Origin: Bacteroidota bacterium
Lineage (GTDB): Bacteria; Bacteroidota; Bacteroidia; Bacteroidales; VadinHA17
Assembly (NCBI GenBank): GCA_029547705.1
Contig: JAKPOU010000041.1
Location: forward strand, 124,001 to 188,000
Length of the DNA stretch: 64,000 nucleotides
Reading direction: 5' to 3'
A program made the translations under genes and the position numbers. The notes beneath the pieces were generated by a model. That model did no database searches and was not told the origin of the DNA. It saw only the letters and a program-made list of their open reading frames with translations. Positions within the stretch are counted from its first letter, which is position 1. The number at the start of each line of letters is the position of its first letter. Below, piece by piece: positions 45,872-55,136 of the stretch.

Positions 45872-47509
45872 TTAGTTTAATCCAAAAATTTTCAAATCTT
45901 CTTCCACGGTGCCATTCACCCGGACTCCGAATTTCTCCTGTACAATTTTCAGGACATTGGGTGTGAGGAATCCGGGCAGGGTGGGACCGATATGGGTATT
46001 TTTTATTCCCAGGTAGAGCAATGCAAGGTGAACGATAACGGCCTTTTGTTCGTACCATGCAATATTGAAAACTATCGGAAGCTTGTTTATATCGTCAAGA
46101 TTCAGAACCTCCTTGAGCTTGAGTGCCACATATGCCCATGAATAGGAATCATTGCACTGTCCTGCATCAAGCACTCTCGGAATTCCGTTGATATCACCCA
46201 GGTTCAGTTTGTTGTAGCGGTATTTTGCACAGCCTGATGTAAGGATGACAGTATCTGCCGGAAGACTTTTTGCAAATTCCGTATAATATTCCCGGCTTTT
46301 CTGGCGGGCGTCACAGCCTGACATCACGACCATTTTTCTTATAGCTCCCGAATTTACAGCTTCGAGGATCTTGTCAGCAAGAGAGAGCACCTGGTTGTGT
46401 GCAAAACCTATTGTGATTTCGCCGCTTTCAATTTCCGAGGGTGGCGGACATTTTTTTGCGAGTCCGATGATTTCGGAAAAATCCTTTTGCCCGTCCGGCA
46501 GTTTTTTATCAATGGATTTCCACCCGGGCATTCCTGTTGCTCCTGTTGTAAATATCCTGTCATTGTAAGTACTGGTTTTTCTCGGCGGAACAAGACAGTT
46601 GGTGGTGAAAAGCACGGGTCCGTTGAAGGTTTCAAATTCCTCCAGCTGGCGGTGCCATGCATTGCCGTAATTGCCGGCAAGGTGGCTGTATTTTTTTAGT
46701 GCGGGATATGCATGGGAAGGAAGCATTTCGGAGTGAGTATAGATATCCACTCCCTGACCTTCTGACTGTTTCAGCAGTTGTTCGAGATCCCTGAGATCAT
46801 GTCCGCTGACAAGTATTCCCGGACGGCTTCGGGTTCCTATATTTACCTTTGTTATTTCCGGATTGCCGTATGTTGAAGTATTTGCCCTGTCAAGAAGAGC
46901 CATTACCCTGACTCCGTATTCACCTGTTTTCATTACCCAGCTGAGCATGGAATCAAGATCGGCCGGCTTTCTCAGCATTACCAGGGTCTGTTCCATGAAA
47001 TCAAATATGTCGTTGTCTTCAAAGCCCAGGTTGAAGGCATGTTCGGCATATGCTGCCATTCCTTTTATACCGTACAGAGCATATTGTTTCAGTGAACGTA
47101 CATCTTCATCCGTATCAAACGTCAATGTGCCGACCTGCCGGGCTTTTTCATAAAGATCCTGGTCACTGCCGCCATTCCATGTAACGCAGTCATATTTTTC
47201 CGCAACATTTACCCTGGCTTTCAGACTGTCCCTGTAATTCAGACATTCCCTTACAGCCTGGATAATGCTTCTGTCATCAAAATTCGCATTTGTAATTGTC
47301 ATGAACAGGCAATTGGTGATATGCTTGCTTTCTGCATTTGTACTGATTCCCTGTCTGCGGGCTTCGATGGTGGCAAATGAGAGCCCCTGACATGCAAATA
47401 TCAATAAATCCTGGATGTTGGCTGTTTCTTCTTTTTTACCACAGACCCCGTTTATTGTACAGCCTGTGTTCTTAGCCGTCTCCTGACACTGGTTGCAAAA
47501 CATACTCAT
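45872..47509 (-). CDS. hcp: hydroxylamine reductase (hybrid cluster protein)
   Basis: A 545-residue iron-sulfur protein containing a 4Fe cluster and the hybrid Fe-S-O cluster. It reduces hydroxylamine and acts in nitric oxide detoxification or S-nitrosylation. The N-terminal cysteine set Cys5-Cys8-Cys17-Cys23 ([13 protein letters not shown]) is the class I/II motif of anaerobes. Hybrid-cluster ligands are seen in [42 protein letters not shown] and VLDAGQCND. Length is normal. It is monocistronic, with a promoter and palindrome upstream. No HcpR or NsrR regulator is visible nearby. Its presence suggests an anaerobic or microaerobic life with nitrosative stress. Confidence 0.95.
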   Translation of the reverse strand: MSMFCNQCQETAKNTGCTINGVCGKKEETANIQDLLIFACQGLSFATIEARRQGISTNAESKHITNCLFMTITNANFDDRSIIQAVRECLNYRDSLKARVNVAEKYDCVTWNGGSDQDLYEKARQVGTLTFDTDEDVRSLKQYALYGIKGMAAYAEHAFNLGFEDNDIFDFMEQTLVMLRKPADLDSMLSWVMKTGEYGVRVMALLDRANTSTYGNPEITKVNIGTRSRPGILVSGHDLRDLEQLLKQSEGQGVDIYTHSEMLPSHAYPALKKYSHLAGNYGNAWHRQLEEFETFNGPVLFTTNCLVPPRKTSTYNDRIFTTGATGMPGWKSIDKKLPDGQKDFSEIIGLAKKCPPPSEIESGEITIGFAHNQVLSLADKILEAVNSGAIRKMVVMSGCDARQKSREYYTEFAKSLPADTVILTSGCAKYRYNKLNLGDINGIPRVLDAGQCNDSYSWAYVALKLKEVLNLDDINKLPIVFNIAWYEQKAVIVHLALLYLGIKNTHIGPTLPGFLTPNVLKIVQEKFGVRVNGTVEEDLKIFGLN

Positions 47510-47534
47510 AGTACTTTAATTTTTAGATTCGCTG

Positions 47535-47569
47535 CAAAGATAATTTTTTATCGTTCTGAATAAAAAATT
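47535..47569 (-). promoter_or_regulatory. hcp promoter with palindromic operator
   Basis: On the minus strand TATCTTTG (47542-47535) is an exact TAnnTTTG -7 box 26 bp before the hcp start. Immediately upstream lies a perfect 10-8-10 inverted repeat, AATTTTTTAT / ATAAAAAATT (47542-47569), placed between the -7 and -33 positions. That is a typical repressor site, or the site of a Crp/Fnr-type regulator. Which protein binds is unknown. Confidence 0.65.
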
Positions 47570-47686
47570 ATGATATCTGTTAGGATTATTTCTTTTTAAA
47601 AAATTTCCCTGTCTTTGTTTTTGAGCTGCTTTGTATTATTTACGGTACTTTTAACCAGAGTGACCATCACTGGCGGCAGGGCCGGA

Positions 47687-48157
47687 TTACAGGGATTCCT
47701 GGGGAATGTGTCCCGGAGATATGTCCGGCACCCATTCCGAGAATCTTTCTTTTACCTTTCTTATGTCCTCAAATTCAAGATTTTCAAGATTGATGGATTT
47801 CGTGTCATTTTTCAGGGTCAGCAATATTTCGAAAAGCCTGATGTTAACCGATTTTATATCCTTAAGCCGGATGGTTTCAGTTTTTTTTGTGGAAGGAAGA
47901 AGATACTGAAGCTCTTTCTCATCCCACTGTATGAAGTATTTTCTGCTTTTAAGCATGGACCATCCCATGATTGCGAAAAGTATTCCCTGAAAGACGAAGA
48001 ATATAAAACTCCAGTCTCCCGAAGGAAAACGCAGATCAATTCCGTCTGCCAGATTTTTTGATGTTACGAGTATTCCCAGAAGTGCAAATGCCATCCCGAA
48101 TATGATGAAGAATCTGCCGGCTGCAGGATGACTTTTAAAAATTCTGATCTTTTCCAT
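47687..48157 (-). CDS. small two-helix membrane protein of unknown function
   Basis: About 156 residues. Two hydrophobic helices (roughly residues 15-35 and 45-68) are followed by a soluble beta-rich region (YFIQWDEKELQYLLPSTKKT, then IRLKDIKSVNIRLFEILLTL), which resembles a bacterial PH-like domain of membrane-anchored proteins. I prefer the ATG at 48157; a longer frame from 48229 would overlap the NimA-like gene by 47 bp. It is 25 bp downstream of that gene on the same strand. I do not recognise a named family. Confidence 0.6.
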   Translation of the reverse strand: MEKIRIFKSHPAAGRFFIIFGMAFALLGILVTSKNLADGIDLRFPSGDWSFIFFVFQGILFAIMGWSMLKSRKYFIQWDEKELQYLLPSTKKTETIRLKDIKSVNIRLFEILLTLKNDTKSINLENLEFEDIRKVKERFSEWVPDISPGHIPQESL

Positions 48158-48182
48158 TGTCTTGAAAATTATAATGATGTAT

Positions 48183-48650
48183 TTATTGCCATTCTCCTGA
48201 TTGTTTACCGGTAACAGATATGATCTCAAGTTTAAGGATCACCAGCCGGGACAGGGATTCCTCATCATAAAGAAGCCCGGTTCCTGCTCCGTATTTTTTC
48301 ATTATCAGGTCCATCCCATGCTTTTTCGATTCCGGATCATCTTCAATTGTGACAACACCCCTTCCGGTTACAGAGCGGTATTTTGCCGACCACTGACAGG
48401 CTGATTCCCCCCTTATGATCTCAAAGGGAAGTTCTGCTTCAAAGCTTACGGCATTATTCTTTTTTATCAGTCTGATCTTCCGGCCTTCAGGTGCTGAATG
48501 GATATAAATCCTCCCCCCGTCATAGGCATAGTTCACCGGAACAATATATGCTTCGTCATTGTCAACCAGACCAAGCCTGCAAACCATCGATTTTTCAAGA
48601 ATCTCGCTGATTACATTGCTGTCGCGGATTTCTTTTTCCTGTCTTCTCAT
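48183..48650 (-). CDS. pyridoxamine 5'-phosphate oxidase-like/NimA-type flavin-binding protein
   Basis: A 155-residue split-barrel protein of the PNPOx-like family. The N-terminal pattern LEKSMVCRLGLVDNDEAYIVPVNYAYDGG and the His in YIHSAPEGRKI are typical of the NimA-related group, whose members bind flavin or haem and in some cases reduce nitro compounds. Resistance to nitroimidazole cannot be concluded from sequence. It lies 27 bp after the Gfo/Idh gene on the same strand, so it may be co-transcribed, although the functions look unrelated. Confidence 0.75.
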   Translation of the reverse strand: MRRQEKEIRDSNVISEILEKSMVCRLGLVDNDEAYIVPVNYAYDGGRIYIHSAPEGRKIRLIKKNNAVSFEAELPFEIIRGESACQWSAKYRSVTGRGVVTIEDDPESKKHGMDLIMKKYGAGTGLLYDEESLSRLVILKLEIISVTGKQSGEWQ

Positions 48651-48677
48651 CTGTTCTGATTCCTGATAAAAAGTATA

Positions 48678-49847
48678 TCAGACTGTCAGTCTGAATGCCA
48701 TTTCCTGTGCCCGGATGGCCAGTTCGGATGCGAGGAAGCAATGATCCTGCGACATGGCTGTCTCGGTGCGGTTTACAACATCGCTTACAATTTGCTCGCC
48801 GTATGGCATGTGTACTCCCGAGCAATTGTAATATTTAGTTTCCCTGTTGTTTACAAGAAAGAGATGATTTCCTCCTTCGCGGCCGGCGATATCTATATAC
48901 TTTCTCATTTCTATATATCCTTCCGTTCCCAGAATAAAGGTTCTGCCGTCTCCCCATGTGTTCAGGCCGTCCGGTGTGAACCAGTCTATCCGGATATATC
49001 CGCTTGCATGCGGACTTCTCACGCTCATGTCGCCAAAATCCTGAAATGCGGGATATTTTCCGTTGGCAAAATTCCCGGTCTGTGCAAAACTGACTTCCGC
49101 CTGTTTTGAACCGGTATAGAAAAGGAACTGGTCGCACTGGTGGGATCCGATGTCACATAGAATACCGCCTGCCTTTTCCGGATCAAAAAACCAGTCCGGA
49201 CGGGAAGCGGGCCTCATTCTGTGCGGTCCGAGACCTATGGTCTGAACCACTTTCCCGATGGCTCCGGCCTCTATCAGGTTGCCCGCCTGTACCGAGGCGG
49301 GATTTCCCAGGCGTTCGCTGTACATGATGGAATAGATACGCCCGGTGATCTTTTGTACCTTTTTCACCTCCTCAAGCTGCCGTGGTGTTACAATACCCGG
49401 TTTGTCGGCCATGAAATCCTTGCCCGATTTCATCACACGTATGCCCAGCGGGGCCCGGTCGACAGGGATGGATGCGCTGGCAACCAGCTGAACTGATGTA
49501 TCCTCAAGTATTTCCTTCTCGCTTCCTGCAATTCTGACACCGGGAAATCTTTTTGTAAATGTTTTTAGCAATTCCGGTTCCGGGGCATAAACTGAAACCA
49601 GTTTTCCCCCTCCCCTGATGAGTGCATCAGACATCCCGTAAATATGGTCATGGTTCAGGCCTATGACCGAAAATCTGATTGATTCTCCGGGTGTCCTTAC
49701 AGTTGCCGGTCTGAGAATTATTTCCTCAGGATAACTGGTTGTGTGCAGATTTCCGAAAGGCAGGCCTTCGGGAAAAGCATTTATTGCTGCCAGTCCGGCA
49801 GCAGAGGCAAGGGATTTTCTCAGGAATTTACGTCTGCTGGATTGCAT
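48678..49847 (-). CDS. Tat-exported Gfo/Idh/MocA-family oxidoreductase
   Basis: A 389-residue NAD(P)-dependent oxidoreductase with a twin-arginine signal (SSRRKFLRKSLASAAGLAA). The Rossmann domain begins RFSVIGLNHDHIYGM, unlike the usual GxGxxG, and the EKP motif is altered to MADKPGIV. The C-terminal domain has GGILCDIGSHQCDQFLFYTG, in which the His is the usual catalytic position. Exported members often carry tightly bound NAD and act on sugars, some as glycosidases (GH109-like mechanism). It is 24 bp after GH92 on the same strand, so a role in the same glycan pathway is plausible but unproven. Confidence 0.78.
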   Translation of the reverse strand: MQSSRRKFLRKSLASAAGLAAINAFPEGLPFGNLHTTSYPEEIILRPATVRTPGESIRFSVIGLNHDHIYGMSDALIRGGGKLVSVYAPEPELLKTFTKRFPGVRIAGSEKEILEDTSVQLVASASIPVDRAPLGIRVMKSGKDFMADKPGIVTPRQLEEVKKVQKITGRIYSIMYSERLGNPASVQAGNLIEAGAIGKVVQTIGLGPHRMRPASRPDWFFDPEKAGGILCDIGSHQCDQFLFYTGSKQAEVSFAQTGNFANGKYPAFQDFGDMSVRSPHASGYIRIDWFTPDGLNTWGDGRTFILGTEGYIEMRKYIDIAGREGGNHLFLVNNRETKYYNCSGVHMPYGEQIVSDVVNRTETAMSQDHCFLASELAIRAQEMAFRLTV

Positions 49848-49871
49848 ATTAGTCTGGATTTAAGATTTTTG

Positions 49872-52226
49872 TTAATGATCTCCGGGTTCATTGCCCATCC
49901 TGATCAGCATCACTCCTCCTTTTACAACGTCCTTAAAGGGGATGAAGGCTGAGTTCAGATTGTTTCCGTTTACAGATACTGATTGAATATAAATATTTTC
50001 CGGGCTGTTATTTTCTGTTTCAATAACAAATTGTTCTCCGGAATAATAATTGCCGTTCAGATTGATTATTATCCTGTCAAAAAGCGGACTTCCGATGCTG
50101 AAAAGGGGCTCGGGTTCCGTCAGCCCCTTTACGTCAAACAAGCCCATGGCCGACATTACATACCAGGCGCCAAGCTGTCCCTGGTCCTCATCCTGCCCGT
50201 AGCCATAGCCATGAATGCCTTCCGTGCCGTAAAAGTCATTCAGTATCGCCCTTACCCATTTCTGGGTTTTTGAAGGCTCACCGGTATAGTTGAACAGCCA
50301 TGAAGTATGCAGACAGGGCTGATTTCCGTGGTTGTAGGGCTTTGTTATTCCTGCAAATGCATGGATCTCCGTTCCCCCTCCGAATATATCCTTCTGAGAG
50401 ATAAGGAAGGTGCTGTCGAGCCTGATGTTGAATTCTTCCTGTCCTATTTTGGCTGCAATTCCCCGGGGATCGTGGGGGACATAGAATGTATATTGCATGG
50501 CATTTCCTTCCTGGAACCCGTCATGCGGCACCGTGGCATCAAAATTCCCGTTAAAACTGCCATCTGCGAATTTCGGCCACATCATTTTCTTTTCAGGATT
50601 ATATATTTTCTCCCATCCTTTTGACAGTTCCATCAGCATTTCATAATCGTCGTTTTTCCCCAGGGCTTTGGCAAATTGTGCAACAGCATATGAAGTAAAT
50701 GAATATTCCAGGGTGTGTGAACAGGAGAATTTCCACAATTCATCCGGACCTTTCCCGGTTGATTTGTACGGGACATAGCCATATTTCACAAATTCACCCA
50801 CATCCATTTTCCCTGCACCAAACACCCTGTTTTTTGAAACCGTTTCATTTTTGAGGGAGGCTTCATAGCCTTTCTGCAGGTCAAAATCCCTGATGCCGCA
50901 CATATATGCGCTTACAATGGCCAGGGGCACCTGGTTGGTTCCCACCCCTGAAACATATTTGCTGCAGGCCAGGCCATCACCAAGCCATCCTGCATCTTCA
51001 TAAACCCGGAGATGTGTCTTTACAAAATCAGTAGTGTATTCAGGATAGGCCAGGGCCCACAGCTGAATCAGGTTCCACTGCCCTCCCCATATTGCATCGG
51101 TGTTGTAAAACCTGAATTCCGGCTTATTGTCGCTTCCCGCGGGAATCATGCCGTTGGTTCCGTCGTGCCTGGGATAGGCTCCGTTGATATCGCTGGCCAG
51201 ACCACGCCCGAGCAGGGCATGATAAAGTCCGGTGTAAAATTTTACCTTGTCTTCATGATTGTTGCCCTCAACATGAATTCTTCCCAGCCATGCATTCCAG
51301 TTTTCATGTGCGGCTTTTCTGGCCTCATCAAAACCAAGGTTTCCGGCTTCTGCTTCAAGGTTGAGGCGTGCATTTTCAACCGAGGTGTATGACAGGCCTG
51401 CCTTGATATTGATGCTTTCATTATCCCGGGTGGAAAAGGTAAGATAGAGACCTGCTCCCCTGCCTGTTGCCGTCCTCTTTCCGGCCTCCGTCCTTGTTCC
51501 GTGAAATATTCCGTACTCATCCGGCTTTTTATCAAGTATGGCATAAAAGTACATTCTGACGCTGGCGCCGGTCTGGTATTTCTTTACATATTCGGGATAT
51601 GTTTCCACAAAGCCCTCAACATGCCCGTCTTCGGCAAGGACAACGGATGCAGCCGTGACTTCACCGCTCTCGCCCTGCTTGTTTCCTATGTCAAAAAGGA
51701 TATGCGACTTATCATTTGCCGGAAAAGTGTAGCGGTGAAAGCTGACCCTGTCGGTTGAAGTCAGCTCTGCCCTGATATTGTAATCCTTAAGAATTACTGA
51801 ATAATAGCCGGGGTTGAGTATCTCGTCCTCTTTATTGAATTTTGAGCGGTATCCCCTGTCGGAAAAGTCAAGGGCACCCGGAATTGTTCTGAGTTCACCG
51901 TTGGTTGGCATGAAAACAACACCTCCGATCTGGAATTCATGGAAATTCGGAAAGCCTTCAATTGAATTGTGCCTGAAATCATAGCCCACGGCTTCCCATC
52001 CGCTGGCATTTCCGAGATGTCCGTCAGTAGAAGGACCGGGTTTAGCCATTCCGAAAGGACTTGCTCCCGGGGCTACATGAAACCATCTGCAATGAGCGGT
52101 TCCGATCTGCGGATCGACATATTTCGTGAGATCTTCTTCCACGGCTGCTGTTTTTTCCGTTCTGCACGAAAATGAAACAAGAATAAAAAAAACTGTAATA
52201 CCTGTTAAGATCAGAGTCTTTTTCAT
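49872..52226 (-). CDS. GH92 alpha-mannosidase, lipoprotein
   Basis: A calcium-dependent exo-alpha-mannosidase of about 784 residues, the usual GH92 size. The lipobox lies in FFILVSFSC after the start MKKTLILTG; I take the ATG at 52226, since an upstream ATG at 52268 adds a polar leader that would spoil the signal. The domain start LTKYVDPQIGTAHCRWFHVAPGASPFGMAKPGP is characteristic. The catalytic region includes YGYGQDEDQGQLGAWYVMSAMGLF, with the GQDE-like calcium-binding and base residues. It is divergent from the sialidase gene with a 165-bp gap, pairing mannose and sialic acid release from N-glycan-type substrates. Confidence 0.93.
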   Translation of the reverse strand: MKKTLILTGITVFFILVSFSCRTEKTAAVEEDLTKYVDPQIGTAHCRWFHVAPGASPFGMAKPGPSTDGHLGNASGWEAVGYDFRHNSIEGFPNFHEFQIGGVVFMPTNGELRTIPGALDFSDRGYRSKFNKEDEILNPGYYSVILKDYNIRAELTSTDRVSFHRYTFPANDKSHILFDIGNKQGESGEVTAASVVLAEDGHVEGFVETYPEYVKKYQTGASVRMYFYAILDKKPDEYGIFHGTRTEAGKRTATGRGAGLYLTFSTRDNESINIKAGLSYTSVENARLNLEAEAGNLGFDEARKAAHENWNAWLGRIHVEGNNHEDKVKFYTGLYHALLGRGLASDINGAYPRHDGTNGMIPAGSDNKPEFRFYNTDAIWGGQWNLIQLWALAYPEYTTDFVKTHLRVYEDAGWLGDGLACSKYVSGVGTNQVPLAIVSAYMCGIRDFDLQKGYEASLKNETVSKNRVFGAGKMDVGEFVKYGYVPYKSTGKGPDELWKFSCSHTLEYSFTSYAVAQFAKALGKNDDYEMLMELSKGWEKIYNPEKKMMWPKFADGSFNGNFDATVPHDGFQEGNAMQYTFYVPHDPRGIAAKIGQEEFNIRLDSTFLISQKDIFGGGTEIHAFAGITKPYNHGNQPCLHTSWLFNYTGEPSKTQKWVRAILNDFYGTEGIHGYGYGQDEDQGQLGAWYVMSAMGLFDVKGLTEPEPLFSIGSPLFDRIIINLNGNYYSGEQFVIETENNSPENIYIQSVSVNGNNLNSAFIPFKDVVKGGVMLIRMGNEPGDH

Positions 52227-52391
52227 AAAATTGTGGTTTATGGATTCTGGATTTTTCTTTGCTTCCATAGTGTTTTTGTTTTTTGAAAATCTGTTCCCCT
52301 GCCGGACAGGAGATTGTGGAATTTCTAAAAATACATAAAATTTGTATATTTATTGACGAGTTTATTTTACCTCGTTAATCATAGTAATGAT

Positions 52392-54104
52392 ATGAGAATA
52401 AGGTTTATGTTGTTGGTTCCCGTGGCTCTTGCCATTTTAACCGGCTGTTCGGGATCACAAAATTCAGGCGGGATTTCCGGGAATGACAGGGGAATCAGCC
52501 TGAAACTGAAAAAACAGCCCGTTCTCGCCGGAAAGAAGAGGAATGAGCTTTTAATAATTGACATTCCACCGGCCGGCTCATTGGAGCAGCAGCTTCCGGT
52601 CAGCAGGGTGGATATAAAATTTGAAAAATCATCAGCTCTTGAAAATCTTTCCGCAATACAGGTTTATTATTATGAAGGATCTGATTCCTCCTCTGAAACA
52701 TCCGGCCCGGCTGGCATGCCGTCTGCTGACGAAGGCGGAATATCCGGCCCCTCTGCTCCTGCACTCTTCGGGAGCAGTGAAAAGGTCCGTAACAACAACA
52801 GGATAAAGGGTAATATTCCGGCAGGTGACCGGGCCCTGAAAATAGCTGTTTCCTTCACTTCTTCCGGAAAACCCGATCTGACTGCGAAAATTCTTGTCAG
52901 GAATATCCGGATATCCTTTTCCGGCGGGAAACCTGTTGATTTGCAGTTATCCCCTGAAAACAAAATCCTTCGTTTCGGTATTATTCTCAGGGAGGCCGGA
53001 CAGGATAATTGTGATACCTACCGTATTCCCGGGCTTATCACGACCAGTTCCGGGACACTGATTGCGGTTTATGACAACAGGTATAACAGAAGCAAGGATC
53101 TGCAGGAAGACATTGACATTGGAATGAGCAGAAGCACTGACGGAGGGGAGAGCTGGGAACCCATGAAGGTCATAATGGATATGGGCGGATACGGTGGAAG
53201 GCCGGAAAGGCTGAACGGTATAGGGGATCCCAGTATTCTTTATGATCATGTGACCAATACCATCTGGGTTGCAGCACTCTGGATGAGCGGAGGTTCTTAT
53301 GATGAGATGCTGTGGTTTGCATCAGGACCAGGAATGAAGCCGGAGGAGACAGGCCAGTTCATACTGGTGAAAAGCACGGATGACGGAATAAGCTGGTCAG
53401 ACCCTGTAAACATAACGGGCCAGATAAAGGATCCAGACTGGCAGCTGCTGCTTCAGGGTCCCGGACGGGGAACAACCATGACAGACGGTACTCTTGTCTT
53501 TCCTGCTCAGTTCAAGGCAGATCTGGGAATTCCTGCCCTTGACGGCGGGCAGTATACCTGCCATTCCACCATTGTATACAGTAAGGACAGCGGCCGCAGC
53601 TGGCATATCGGAAAAGGAGCAAAGCCCAACACCACCGAAGCACAGGTGATTGAGCTGGGTGATGGCAGTCTTATGCTGAATATGAGGGATGATCTGAACC
53701 GCAGGGACAAAAGCGGATCAAACGGAAGGGCTGTGTCGGTAACATCTGACCTCGGGCAGACCTGGACTAAGCATCCGTCGTCAAATTCCCTTCTTCCTGA
53801 ACCAAACTGCATGGCCAGCCTGATAGCTGCCGATATGGACATAGGTGGTACAATCCGGAAGGTTTTGTTCTTTTCCAATCCGGACAACAGAAATACAAGG
53901 ACGAATATGACGATCAAGGCAAGCCTGGATGAGGGAATAAGCTGGCCGGAAGAATACCGTCTCGAGATTTATGAGCCGGAAGGATTCGGCTATTCCTGTC
54001 TTTCCATGGTTGATGAAAAGACAATAGGGATAGTGTATGAAGGCGTCAGGGACCTGTATTTTCAGAAAATTCCGGTGGAGGATATTTTGAGGGGACTATT
54101 TTAG
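52392..54104 (+). CDS. nanH: GH33 exo-alpha-sialidase, lipoprotein
   Basis: A 570-residue sialidase, releasing terminal sialic acid. The lipobox Cys is in LAILTGC. An N-terminal beta domain (about 30-190), probably carbohydrate-binding, contains a Ser/Gly/Pro-rich insert near residues 100-140. The catalytic six-blade propeller starts with the (F/Y)RIP motif (DTYRIPGLITT; Arg211). Five Asp-box repeats are visible: SRSTDGGESW, VKSTDDGISW, VYSKDSGRSW, VTSDLGQTW and KASLDEGISW. The ATG at 52392 is chosen since an upstream frame start at 52353 would destroy the signal peptide. nanA follows after 86 bp. This is the first gene of the sialic acid operon. Confidence 0.93.
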   Translation: MRIRFMLLVPVALAILTGCSGSQNSGGISGNDRGISLKLKKQPVLAGKKRNELLIIDIPPAGSLEQQLPVSRVDIKFEKSSALENLSAIQVYYYEGSDSSSETSGPAGMPSADEGGISGPSAPALFGSSEKVRNNNRIKGNIPAGDRALKIAVSFTSSGKPDLTAKILVRNIRISFSGGKPVDLQLSPENKILRFGIILREAGQDNCDTYRIPGLITTSSGTLIAVYDNRYNRSKDLQEDIDIGMSRSTDGGESWEPMKVIMDMGGYGGRPERLNGIGDPSILYDHVTNTIWVAALWMSGGSYDEMLWFASGPGMKPEETGQFILVKSTDDGISWSDPVNITGQIKDPDWQLLLQGPGRGTTMTDGTLVFPAQFKADLGIPALDGGQYTCHSTIVYSKDSGRSWHIGKGAKPNTTEAQVIELGDGSLMLNMRDDLNRRDKSGSNGRAVSVTSDLGQTWTKHPSSNSLLPEPNCMASLIAADMDIGGTIRKVLFFSNPDNRNTRTNMTIKASLDEGISWPEEYRLEIYEPEGFGYSCLSMVDEKTIGIVYEGVRDLYFQKIPVEDILRGLF

Positions 54105-54190
54105 AAGGGCACCCGGAACCGGCCGGGAAAAATCCGGAGGGTCAACAATTCTGAGCTATAAATCAAAAAACATTGTCATAAATATTTATC

Positions 54191-55117
54191 ATGCTGAAAT
54201 TCAAAAAATTTGAAGGCCTTGTGGCAGCTCCTTTTACTCCGATGGACAGCAAGGGGAATCTTGTCCCTGAACTGATACCGGAGTATTATGATTTTCTAGC
54301 CGTAAATGGCGTTACCGGTGCATTTATAAACGGTTCAACGGGTGAAGGCCCGTCCCTTACACAGAAAGAAAAATTTCTTCAGGCAGAGCAGTGGGCGAAA
54401 TGTCTGAAGAATGACGGAAGGGTGAGGGTTATCAATATGGTGGGCGGTACTTCCTACGGAGAATGCAGGGAAAATGCGGTTTTTTCCTATGAAATCGGAC
54501 TGTCGGCAGTTGCAATGGTGGCCCCTTATTACTTCAGGCCGGCGAACCCAGGGGCTCTTGCGGAATTTGTTGCAATGACGGGGGAATCGGTACCGGAAAT
54601 GCCCGTATATTTTTATCACATCCCGGTTCTTACCGGTGTGAAAATTCCAATGCTTGAATTCCTGAAGAAAATAACAAATATGCTTCCCAATTTTGCCGGA
54701 TTGAAATATACCGATGAAGATCTCATGGATTTTATGTCGTGTATAAATTATGAAGGCGGAACCTATGACATGCTTTACGGCAGGGATGAATGCATGCTGC
54801 CTGCCCTTGCCCTGGGATGCAGGGGCTTTGTAGGAAGCACCTATAATTATGCTGCGCCTTTATACCATGCCCTTATCAGTGCCTTTGACAAGGGTGATCT
54901 GAAAAAAGCAAGGGAATTGCAGCAAAAATCGATTGATATGATTTATCTGCTTGACAAATACGGAGGTATGAATACCGGGAAAGCATATATGAAGCTGGCA
55001 GGCTTCGATTTCGGTAAATTCAGGACACCCGTCACCAGAATGGCGGATGAGCGCTTCAATGAATTCAGGGAGGATGTCAGACTGCTTGACATGGATCACC
55101 TCTTTTCGAAAAAATAA
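54191..55117 (+). CDS. nanA: N-acetylneuraminate lyase
   Basis: A class-I aldolase splitting N-acetylneuraminate into pyruvate and N-acetylmannosamine in the cytoplasm. 308 residues. The DHDPS-fold motif GSTGEGPSLTQKEK is at residues 48-61. The Schiff-base Lys is Lys172 in GLKYTDEDL, and the catalytic Tyr is Tyr142 in FYHIPVLTGV. These residues (KYTDxDL, YHIP) distinguish sialate lyase from dihydrodipicolinate synthase. The epimerase gene starts 19 bp after its stop. Located between the sialidase and the epimerase, it is clearly part of a sialic acid degradation operon. Confidence 0.95.
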   Translation: MLKFKKFEGLVAAPFTPMDSKGNLVPELIPEYYDFLAVNGVTGAFINGSTGEGPSLTQKEKFLQAEQWAKCLKNDGRVRVINMVGGTSYGECRENAVFSYEIGLSAVAMVAPYYFRPANPGALAEFVAMTGESVPEMPVYFYHIPVLTGVKIPMLEFLKKITNMLPNFAGLKYTDEDLMDFMSCINYEGGTYDMLYGRDECMLPALALGCRGFVGSTYNYAAPLYHALISAFDKGDLKKARELQQKSIDMIYLLDKYGGMNTGKAYMKLAGFDFGKFRTPVTRMADERFNEFREDVRLLDMDHLFSKK

Positions 55118-55136
55118 CAGGATATAAATAGTTTTA

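Noticed and set aside
48183-48650. Nitroimidazole resistance gene (nim)
   Set aside because: Belongs to the broad PNPOx-like group. Sequence reading alone cannot support a resistance function.
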